Below, piece after piece: positions 25,150 through 32,425 of a stretch of DNA of 64,000 bases (position 1 is the stretch's first letter; each line of letters begins with the position of its first letter). The translations under genes and the position numbers were made by a program. Origin of the DNA: Hamadaea flava (GTDB lineage: Bacteria; Actinomycetota; Actinomycetes; Mycobacteriales; Micromonosporaceae); assembly GCF_024172085.1 (NCBI RefSeq), contig NZ_JAMZDZ010000001.1, positions 1,550,001 through 1,614,000 on the forward strand. Direction: 5' to 3'. Below the pieces are notes generated by a model, which saw nothing but the letters and a program-made list of their open reading frames with translations, had not been told where the DNA came from and did not search any database.

Positions 25150-26169
25150 GTGCCCGACGCCGAGGATGACGCCCGCCCGGTGACGATCTCCTACATCGCC
25201 GAGTCGGCCGGGGTGTCGATCCCGACCGTGTCCAAGGTCATCAACGGCCGCCGGGGCGTCGCGGCCGACACCCGCGCCCGGGTCGAGGCCGTGATCAGCG
25301 AGACCGGCTATCGCAAGCCCAGCCTCGGGCCGAACCCGAACAAGCTGATGGAGCTGGTCTTCGACGAGCTGGAACACCAGTGGGGCCTGCAGATCATCCA
25401 CGGTGTACAGCGGGTCGCCCGGAAGCACCGCATGGGCGTGGTGCTGACCGAGTTCGGGCCGCATCGGGGCGCCATCCGGTACTGGATCGACGATGCCCTG
25501 GCCCGCCGTCCGTCCTGTGTGGTCACTGTCGCGCAGCTGTCCGGCGAGCAACGCAGTCAGCTCAAGGCGCAGGGCATCCCGTTCGTGGTGTTCGACCCGA
25601 GCGGCGAACTGCCCGAGGACGTGCCGTTCGTGGGAGCCACCAACTGGAACGGCGGGCGTACGGCGACGCGCCATCTCCTCGAACTGGGCCATCGCCAGAT
25701 CGGCATGATCGCGGGGCCTGGTGACCAGCTCTACTGCCGCGCCCGGCTCGACGGCTACCGCGCGGCGCTGGAGACGGCGGGACGGCTTCTCGTGCCGCAT
25801 CTGGTGGTGCACGCCGAGCTGACCCGCGAAGGCGGCTACACGGCCGCGCAGACCCTGTTGAGCCGGCCCGACCGGCCCACCGCGATCTTCGCCAGCAACG
25901 ACCTGCAGGCGCTCGGCGTCTACCAGGCCGCCCGGGTGGCGGGGTTGCGCGTACCGGCGGATCTCAGCGTGGTCGGCTTCGACGACCTGCCGATCGCGGC
26001 GCTGACCGATCCCCCGCTGACCACGATCCACCAGCCGCTGACGGAGATGGCGGTCGCCGCGACCGAGTTGGCGCTCGCGCTCGGCCGGGGGGAACGTACG
26101 CAGCAGGTCGGGCTCGAACTCGGCACGACGCTGACCGTACGCGAAAGCACCGCCCCGCCCCCGCAGTGA
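25150..26169 (+). CDS. LacI-family transcriptional regulator
   Basis: A 339-residue repressor with helix-turn-helix TISYIAESAGVSIPTVSKVINGRRGVA and an effector domain containing FASNDLQALGVYQAARVAGL and VVGFDDLPIAALTDPPLTTI. AAGGAGGAG lies 7 nt before GTG 25150, which settles the start; a longer open frame upstream belongs to another reading frame of the GH43 gene. As the last gene of the hemicellulose locus it probably represses the locus until the sugar is imported; GAAAGTTTC in front of the secreted glycosidase is a candidate target. Confidence 0.92.
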   Translation: MPDAEDDARPVTISYIAESAGVSIPTVSKVINGRRGVAADTRARVEAVISETGYRKPSLGPNPNKLMELVFDELEHQWGLQIIHGVQRVARKHRMGVVLTEFGPHRGAIRYWIDDALARRPSCVVTVAQLSGEQRSQLKAQGIPFVVFDPSGELPEDVPFVGATNWNGGRTATRHLLELGHRQIGMIAGPGDQLYCRARLDGYRAALETAGRLLVPHLVVHAELTREGGYTAAQTLLSRPDRPTAIFASNDLQALGVYQAARVAGLRVPADLSVVGFDDLPIAALTDPPLTTIHQPLTEMAVAATELALALGRGERTQQVGLELGTTLTVRESTAPPPQ

Positions 26170-26173
26170 TCCT

Positions 26174-26944
26174 TCAGACGTCGAGATACTCGCCGACCCG
26201 CAGGACGTGCGGCCGGACTCCGGTGCCGTAGAGCGCCTCGGCGAACAGCGGCCCCGGCTGAGTCAGCACAGATCCCATGAATCGCCGCAGTCCCAACGGA
26301 TGCAGCGTTCCCCAGTGCACGGGGATCGCCTGCGACGCCCCGGACAGCACGGCCGCCCGAGCCGCCGTACGCGGATCCATGTGGCCGGGCCCGAGGGTGG
26401 GACCCCAGCCCCACACCGGGACGACCGCCACGTCGAGCCGTCCGGTGCGGGTGGCGTACCGGAGATCACGGAAGGACTGGTGCAGCCCGGTGTCGCCGGC
26501 CAGCCAGACCGACCCGTCCGGGGTGTCGACGACATGGCCGACGGCCTCGGCGGACGGTCCGCGCGGTTCGCGGCGACCCTGGTGCTCGGCGTGAACAGCG
26601 GTGACAGTGACTCCCGCGCCGAGATGCGTACCGTCGCCCACGGTCGCTTCGATCACGCCGTCGACGCCCTGGCGGCGCAGCCACGCGCCCGATCTCGGCG
26701 GCGCGAGGACGACCGGCGCACGCAATGCCCGCAAGGACGGCAGGTCGCAGTGGTCGTGATGCAGGTGGGAGACGAGCACGGCGTCGACCGGCGGACCACG
26801 CCGAGCCAGGTGCGCCGCCACCTCCGGCAGGGGCTTGGCCCGGACGAGTCCGCCGATCCGGCGGCGGACCAGCGGATCGGCCAGCAGGCGCAGACCGGGG
26901 ACTTCGATGAGTACCGCCGAGTGCCCCAGCCAGGTGATCCTCAT
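26174..26944 (-). CDS. Metallo-beta-lactamase-fold hydrolase (UlaG/RomA-like)
   Basis: A 256-residue metallohydrolase. The metal site is visible as SHLHHDHCD (HxHxDH-type), with further ligands in WLAGDTGLH and the late PVHWGTLHP. The start MRITWLGHSAVLIEV is characteristic of the UlaG/YcbL-like branch, which hydrolyses phosphodiester, lactone or N-acylethanolamine-type substrates. ATG 26944 overlaps the stop of the upstream phosphodiesterase fusion gene (ATGA), so both are translated from one mRNA. The shared phosphoester chemistry suggests a lipid or nucleotide substrate, but this is inference. Confidence 0.88.
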   Translation of the reverse strand: MRITWLGHSAVLIEVPGLRLLADPLVRRRIGGLVRAKPLPEVAAHLARRGPPVDAVLVSHLHHDHCDLPSLRALRAPVVLAPPRSGAWLRRQGVDGVIEATVGDGTHLGAGVTVTAVHAEHQGRREPRGPSAEAVGHVVDTPDGSVWLAGDTGLHQSFRDLRYATRTGRLDVAVVPVWGWGPTLGPGHMDPRTAARAAVLSGASQAIPVHWGTLHPLGLRRFMGSVLTQPGPLFAEALYGTGVRPHVLRVGEYLDV

Positions 26945-29034
26945 GACTCGTCCGGCTTGGCGCGTACTCCGCACCGTTCGAGCCAGCGCACGAGTTGCCG
27001 GTGCACGAGGTCCGCGCCGTAGAGGACGGCCTCACCGTCGACGGACCGGTCCAGCAGGTCGTCGTCCAGCGGCCAGTCGGCCGGGTGCACGAGCGCGGCC
27101 CGGTTCTGCCAGCCGCCTAGGCCGCCGTGGCAGCCGACCAGTTCCTCGAAGGCGTGCACCTCGCCGGTCCGCTCGTCGAAGGTCGAGTGGACGATGATGT
27201 CGGGCGCGGTCGACATGGCCGCAACCCGGGCAAGGTCCGCGGCGGCGCGCGGCCCGAACGGCACCAGCGGGTCGGTCCCCTCGATCACCGCGTCGGTCAG
27301 CACGTGGACGCCCGCGGGTCCGATCGCCAGCGGACCGCGCTCGCTGTCCACGACCACGAATCCGATCCCGGGCTCGGTGAGCAGTCCCGGCACGAGGCCG
27401 GGGAACTCGCGCTCCAGCGTCCGCCACGGCACGCGGCCCGGCAGCCGCGGAAACCAGACCAGCCCGAGGTTGCCGGACCCGGCCACCACCAGCTCCGGGC
27501 GGCCGATGGCGCTCAGATCGTGGCGAGGTCCGAGCACCATGCCCGCGCCGCCCGCCTGCTGTTCGCGGCGGGCGCTCCACTGCGAGGTGGTACGCGTGAC
27601 GCTGAGCACCTGAGTGAGCATGGCGTTGACCGGACCCCACGCCTCCACCGCCTGGGTCTCGTCCACCGTGGCCGACGGGGTGGCCCCGATGCGCTCCCGC
27701 ACGGCGGCTTCGAGGGTTCGGCCGGTGAGTTGGAGGAAGGTGGCGCCCTGGCTCTGACCGTGGTCGGAGAGAACCACGAACCGATAGCGCCGCGGCGCGG
27801 CCGCCGCGACCTGCTCCAATGTGCTCAGTACGCGGTCCACCCCGCGCAACGCCGCGAGCGACTCGGCTCGGGCGACCCCGGCGTGGTGGGCGATCTCGTC
27901 GTAGTCCACGAAGTCGACATAGATCACGGGCGCGCCCGCCATCATGTGCTCGGCCACCAGCGCCACGTTCAGGTCCCGCAGCACGGCGTTGGTGGCGCCC
28001 CGCAGCGCGACGTAGGAACCGTGCCGGCGGATACGTGGTTCGACGCCGCGCAGGCGTTGCTGGCGTCCCTGGTACAGCTCCTTGATCATCTCTCCGACGG
28101 TCAGCACCAGCGCCCGGGCGAAGACGAAGGGGCTGGCGAAGAACCGCAGGTATGCCCGGCCGGGGCCGAGGCCCTGCGTACCGGAGACGCGGCTCATCAC
28201 CATGAGCGAGGTGGCGGCGTCGCCGCTGAACATGTTGGACACGCTGACGCCGCCGCCGGCGAGCAGTCCCCGCCCGTCCGACAGCCGCGACTCCACCAGC
28301 GCCGCGTCGGCCGGGCGATTGGTGACCACCAGCCGCCCCAGTTCCTTGTCGTACCAGCGGAAGGCGCAGATGCCGTCGTTGGTGCCGTGCAGGAGAGCGG
28401 CCTGGCTGGCCGGCGTCGTCGACGGTACGCGCGCCCACCACTGCGTCATGTCGTGGCTGCCGGACCGGACCCAGCGGGCGAGGGTCGGCAGGTCGCCGGA
28501 GAGCACACCGAACCGCAACACGGGATAGGGCATCCCGTCGATCTGCACCACGACGACGCCCTCCGTGTCGTCACCGGAGTCGGTGGGATGACGTCGCCTA
28601 CCGCGCCGGATCAGGTCCGAGACCAGATAGGAGCTGTCGTTCACGCCGAGCAGCCAGCGGGTCACCGCGAGGATGATCGCCACCACGAAGAACGTGCCGA
28701 GGAACGCGCCCACGCCGCTCATCGACGCGCCCGGGACGATCAGCACGGCGACCCAGAGCACGAGGAGCTGAACGACGAGGCCGACCGTGAGCGCCATGAC
28801 CGCCCCGGCCTTGCCGGCCAGCAGGCGCAGCAGCGGCCGGGCGACCGCGTCGACCACGCCCGTCGCGGCGGCCAGGACGATCGCGGCCCACCACGGAGCC
28901 AGCTCGAAGCCCTCCACCAGCCACGACGCCACGAGCAGCGCCACCGCCGTCGGCACCAGGCCCAGCAGTGCGTCGCGTACGTCGCGGGCGCCCGCGCGGT
29001 AGCGGAGTCGTCGGCTGGGGTCGGTCACCTCCAT
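26941..29034 (-). CDS. Holin-like membrane domain fused to a type I phosphodiesterase/alkaline phosphatase-superfamily domain
   Basis: A 697-residue fusion. Residues 1-135 hold four hydrophobic helices of the mycobacterial-type 4-TMS phage holin superfamily. From about residue 165 an alkaline-phosphatase-superfamily domain begins (VVVVQIDGMPYPVL), with the nucleophile region VPSTTPASQAALLHG, metal ligands in DFVDYDEIAHHAG and LSDHGQSQG, and a final CHGGLGGWQ. It should be a membrane-anchored phosphodiesterase or phosphatase, facing out or in depending on topology. The fusion is known among actinobacteria but its substrate is not. It is coupled to the downstream metallohydrolase by a 4-bp overlap. 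Confidence 0.85.
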   Translation of the reverse strand: MEVTDPSRRLRYRAGARDVRDALLGLVPTAVALLVASWLVEGFELAPWWAAIVLAAATGVVDAVARPLLRLLAGKAGAVMALTVGLVVQLLVLWVAVLIVPGASMSGVGAFLGTFFVVAIILAVTRWLLGVNDSSYLVSDLIRRGRRRHPTDSGDDTEGVVVVQIDGMPYPVLRFGVLSGDLPTLARWVRSGSHDMTQWWARVPSTTPASQAALLHGTNDGICAFRWYDKELGRLVVTNRPADAALVESRLSDGRGLLAGGGVSVSNMFSGDAATSLMVMSRVSGTQGLGPGRAYLRFFASPFVFARALVLTVGEMIKELYQGRQQRLRGVEPRIRRHGSYVALRGATNAVLRDLNVALVAEHMMAGAPVIYVDFVDYDEIAHHAGVARAESLAALRGVDRVLSTLEQVAAAAPRRYRFVVLSDHGQSQGATFLQLTGRTLEAAVRERIGATPSATVDETQAVEAWGPVNAMLTQVLSVTRTTSQWSARREQQAGGAGMVLGPRHDLSAIGRPELVVAGSGNLGLVWFPRLPGRVPWRTLEREFPGLVPGLLTEPGIGFVVVDSERGPLAIGPAGVHVLTDAVIEGTDPLVPFGPRAAADLARVAAMSTAPDIIVHSTFDERTGEVHAFEELVGCHGGLGGWQNRAALVHPADWPLDDDLLDRSVDGEAVLYGADLVHRQLVRWLERCGVRAKPDES

Positions 29035-29085
29035 ATCTTCTCAGCAGATGAGCAGATATACGGCTTATGACCGCAAAGCGGAGGA

Positions 29086-29763
29086 TCAGGCGGCCCGTTC
29101 GCGCCCCTCGAACCAGCGCCGCTCGGCCTCGGCGTGCATCTGCTCGGCGTACGCCAGCCCGGCCCGGCTGAGCATGCGGCAGGCCAGGATGTAGCGGCGG
29201 TACCCCGAAAACAGCAGGACCAGCATGATCGGGACGGCGACCAGCCACCACCGCGACTGGACCGCCGACAGATACCCGGCCAGCGCCGCCAGCGGCCAGG
29301 GCGCCGCCGCGAAGATCTGGACCTGCGTGCACATCCAGCGGAAGTCGTCGACGAACGGGCCGAGGCTGTACAGCTCGGGTGGCACCACCCCGTGCACCAC
29401 GTATTCGGTGGTCGGCTCCTCGCGGAAGTTGCCGTAGGAGGGTCGCCGGTCGCCCAGCTCCGGCCGGCGCAGATGGATCTCTCGGACCTCCTTCGGCACG
29501 GGCAGCACCCGCAGCCCGATCATCACCAGCCAGATCGTCGCCCAGCCGAGCCCGAACGCGATGATCGTCCCGGCGACGAAGCCGAGATATTTGCCCATCG
29601 TCTGGGCGACCTCGTAGAGGACGCCGACGACGCCGGTGGCCGCCGACAACGACGGCAGGCCGGGCCGCGCCATGAGGTAGACCAGCACGAGCCAGCTGTA
29701 GCCGATCACGATCGGCGCCGCGATCCTCCCGAACGCCCGCGAAAGCACTGTCACGCGAGCCAT
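29086..29763 (-). CDS. Membrane protein of unknown function, 225 aa
   Basis: The protein has about four membrane helices: IVIGYSWLVLVYLMARPG, a second around KYLGFVAGTIIAFGLGWATIWLVMI, and a C-terminal pair near APWPLAALAGYL and WWLVAVPIMLVLLFSGYRRYIL. Between the pairs is a hydrophilic loop of about 70 residues with Arg/Glu/Pro-rich sequence. I do not recognise the family. It lies 51 bp upstream of the phosphodiesterase fusion gene on the same strand and may belong to the same operon. Confidence 0.65.
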   Translation of the reverse strand: MARVTVLSRAFGRIAAPIVIGYSWLVLVYLMARPGLPSLSAATGVVGVLYEVAQTMGKYLGFVAGTIIAFGLGWATIWLVMIGLRVLPVPKEVREIHLRRPELGDRRPSYGNFREEPTTEYVVHGVVPPELYSLGPFVDDFRWMCTQVQIFAAAPWPLAALAGYLSAVQSRWWLVAVPIMLVLLFSGYRRYILACRMLSRAGLAYAEQMHAEAERRWFEGRERAA

Positions 29764-29847
29764 CGAACGCCGTCATGCTTCACGCGGCCATCCCCCGGGC
29801 GGCGGACGGGGCGTCGGATTGCCGATAGTGGATTCCCGGCGGTCGGC

Positions 29848-29853
29848 TAAGGT
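29848..29853 (+). promoter_or_regulatory. -10 element for the APH-like gene
   Basis: TAAGGT ends 7 nt before ATG 29861 and no ribosome site is visible, which supports a leaderless transcript and this start. Confidence 0.45.
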
Positions 29854-29860
29854 CCCCGCC

Positions 29861-31345
29861 ATGGAGCAACCGGACGAGTTCCGGCAGCTTGCCGACTATC
29901 TCGGGACGGACAGCGCCGACGCCGTCCGCGGCTGGTGCCGGGCCAACGGCCATCGCGTACGCGTTCCGCGGCCGCCCTGGCGTTCGTCGGACGGCTACTC
30001 CGGCGCCTGGCTGCACAGCCTCCTGGTCGACCGGGGCCGGGTCTCCTACAAGGTGCTCGTCAAACGCATCCCGCCGTGGCCGGAGAACCCGTCCTCACCG
30101 GGCTGGCCGACGGGCGAACCCGCCCGGCATCGGTTCTTCCTAGACGACGACCCCACTGGTTTCGCCCGGGATCATCTGGTGGGCCAGCGGTTCGACGCGC
30201 TCACGACTCAGTCGGGCCATGTGCTGATGTTCCAGGATCTGGCGGCCGACGGCGGCACGACCGTCCCGCTGGCCGAAGTCCCACCCGAGCGCCTTGCCGA
30301 CGCCTGCGCGCTCGTGCTCGGCGGAGTGACCGGGTCCTGGAACGACTACCGGTTGTCCCGGCCGTCGGTCTCGGTCAGCCGGTTCCTCCACGATGAGGTC
30401 GGCGCCACCGTCGCGTCCGGCGGAACGCTGAACGGCTGGGCCCGGCGAGCGGGACTGCTGGACATCCGCGACGCCTGGCTCATGGTCGATCCGGCCGGAC
30501 CGGTCCTGCCCAATCCACTGCCGTCGGCCGCCGGGCACTGGTGGGACGGGACCCCGCCCCCCATCGACGTGCTGAGCGGGCGTACGCACGGCGACCTGCA
30601 TCTGCTGAACGTCCTGATCCCGGTGACGCCGGACGGCGTACCCGATCTCGGTGCGTATCGGATCATCGACCTCGCGACCGCCCGGGAGACGGGATCGCTG
30701 ACCCGGGATCTGGTGACGATGCTGCTGTCGGCCATCGGCGGCGGGCTGGACAGTCTTCCCGAGGACCGTTGGCAACCGCTGATCCGGCATCTGCTGGACC
30801 TCGGCCGGGGTGACGGACCGGAGCCGCCGTTCGCGGTGACGACGGCGTTGTGCGAGACCTTCGCCCGGACGGTGTCGCGCACCCGGACCGGGTCCACCGG
30901 AGCGTGGCAGCTTCAGTACTGGCTGAGCCTGCAGGCGCTTGGGCTCGCCTTCACCGCGTACGCACGCTTCCGCCCGGCGGTCCGCTGGTGGTTCTTCCAG
31001 CTGGCCGCGTACGCGGCGGGCGCGGCGTTGCGGGTGCTGGCCCCCGGCCGCGTCGCGCCGAGAACCGCTCGCCTGGTGCCGAACCCGTTCCAGGTTGGGC
31101 AGACCGCGACCGACCAGACCGGTACGCCGCTCTCGGCGTACGACCGGAAGATGCCGGAACCGGACGACGAGGCTGGACTCGTCGCGCTCTTCAACGAGGC
31201 GGTCCGGCTGGAGGCGACCGACACCGCGCTGGCCTTGCGGCGGTATCAGCAGGTGTTCGTGCGGGCCAGGTCGGTGCTGGGCGCGGACCATCAGGTCACC
31301 GTGCGGGCCGAGGCGGCCCTGCGACGGTGGGATCTGCGCCGCTAG
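29861..31345 (+). CDS. Kinase-fold (APH-like) protein with C-terminal TPR-like segment
   Basis: A 494-residue protein. Near the middle is the catalytic-loop signature THGDLHLLNVLI (HGDxxxxN) followed by the metal-binding YRIIDLATA, the arrangement of aminoglycoside-phosphotransferase and related small-molecule or protein kinases. An N-terminal ATP-lobe is less clear. The last 50 residues (ALRRYQQVFVRARSVLGADHQVTVRAEAALRRW) resemble the TPR repeat found in NB-ARC/STAND proteins. It converges on the Shedu-like gene with a 4-bp 3' overlap, inside a cluster of conflict-type genes. Whether it phosphorylates a partner of the module is unknown; antibiotic resistance is unlikely given the length and tail. 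Confidence 0.7.
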   Translation: MEQPDEFRQLADYLGTDSADAVRGWCRANGHRVRVPRPPWRSSDGYSGAWLHSLLVDRGRVSYKVLVKRIPPWPENPSSPGWPTGEPARHRFFLDDDPTGFARDHLVGQRFDALTTQSGHVLMFQDLAADGGTTVPLAEVPPERLADACALVLGGVTGSWNDYRLSRPSVSVSRFLHDEVGATVASGGTLNGWARRAGLLDIRDAWLMVDPAGPVLPNPLPSAAGHWWDGTPPPIDVLSGRTHGDLHLLNVLIPVTPDGVPDLGAYRIIDLATARETGSLTRDLVTMLLSAIGGGLDSLPEDRWQPLIRHLLDLGRGDGPEPPFAVTTALCETFARTVSRTRTGSTGAWQLQYWLSLQALGLAFTAYARFRPAVRWWFFQLAAYAAGAALRVLAPGRVAPRTARLVPNPFQVGQTATDQTGTPLSAYDRKMPEPDDEAGLVALFNEAVRLEATDTALALRRYQQVFVRARSVLGADHQVTVRAEAALRRWDLRR

Positions 31346-32181
31346 CCTTCCAACGGGTCGAGCTCGCCCCGCTCGTAGAGTTCCAGGGTCTGGTCCACAC
31401 TGGCCATCAGCTCCTGGTAGGTCATGATCTCCAGGCCCACCAACCGGCTGCTGAAGGTACGCAGGGTGTTGCGGACGCCGTCCTTGACCTTCTCCGTCGC
31501 GTAGGCGGGATGTCCGATCAGGACGGTCGCGAGCGCCCGCTTGGACTCGACGCCGAGCTTCTCGCGGATCAGCCCTTCCTGGGCCTCCACCGTGTGCAGG
31601 TGGTTCATCGTCTTCTGCACCAGGCTGTCCACCAGCGGCCCGACCCGTAGACCGTCGTCGGCGCGGCCGATCAGGTCGGGCACGTTCGCCGGGCCGATGG
31701 TGACGAGGTGGATCGCGCCGTCGGAGCGCATCAGCGCGAGGTCGACCGTCGTCAGGATGTCGATGTCCTGCAGGTCGACCGGCGGCATGTAGCGACCGCC
31801 GAAGACCCAGGGCTGCGCGCGGATCGCCGCCCGCATCTCGTCGGCCGTCCGCGTCGCGTCGTTGACCGCCTGATGCAGCGCCTTGGCGCCCTTGCGGCGC
31901 CGGGCCAGCTCGATCAGGCTGCCGAACCTAGTCGCGCCCTCCACTTCGGCCAGTGCCTTGGCCAGCGAGTCGTTCTCCACGACCGCTCCGAGGAAGCGCT
32001 GGAGCACCGGAAGGTCGCCTCGGCTCGCGGATTCGGCGAGCTGCTGGGTGAGCCCGTGGACGAGATCGGCCGCCGCGCCGTCGCCACCCGGGCCGCCGCC
32101 GCTCTGCCCGGTCGACTCGGTGCTCAGCAGGGCCTGCAATCGGCGGATCTCCGGATCGCGCAAGCGATCCACGCTGTCCAT
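31342..32181 (-). CDS. Shedu (SduA/DUF4263)-like protein with altered active site
   Basis: A 279-residue protein matching the Shedu-type domain order. QPWVFGGRY lies at residues 123-131, a core VDLALMRSDGAIHLV follows, then the C-terminal ALATVLIGHPAYATEKVKDG and LEIMTYQELMASVDQTL. Shedu proteins are PD-(D/E)xK nucleases acting in antiphage defence. Here Asp147 is kept but the E-x-K triad of the next strand reads Thr161-Ile-Gly163, so nuclease activity may be lost or use other residues. The start is uncertain: 32181 gives a natural N-terminus, but in-frame ATGs reach 32334. It is divergent from the large NTPase and convergent with the kinase-fold gene. Confidence 0.7.
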   Translation of the reverse strand: MDSVDRLRDPEIRRLQALLSTESTGQSGGGPGGDGAAADLVHGLTQQLAESASRGDLPVLQRFLGAVVENDSLAKALAEVEGATRFGSLIELARRRKGAKALHQAVNDATRTADEMRAAIRAQPWVFGGRYMPPVDLQDIDILTTVDLALMRSDGAIHLVTIGPANVPDLIGRADDGLRVGPLVDSLVQKTMNHLHTVEAQEGLIREKLGVESKRALATVLIGHPAYATEKVKDGVRNTLRTFSSRLVGLEIMTYQELMASVDQTLELYERGELDPLEG

Positions 32182-32425
32182 TCGGCGGTCGGCGTACCGG
32201 CGTCTCCCGGCTCGCGCCGCAACGCCGGGCGGGTCGATCGGAATCATGATTGTCTGCGCGCGCACATCTCCCGGCTGGCGAGGCATGGGCCGCACTCTAG
32301 AGCAGAATTCCGCATTCTCTCCAGTCGTCATCACGACTCGCCGCCGCCCCGCCGGGACGAGTGACGCGGTCTACCATACGCGTCGGCATGAGCGTCACCG
32401 ACGTTCTCTCGGAAGCAGGTTCTCG

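Noticed and set aside
28598-29776. A 392-codon minus-strand frame across the membrane-protein gene
   Set aside because: It is a shadow of the 225-aa membrane protein and of the fusion gene; it shows no hydrophobic helices in sensible positions.
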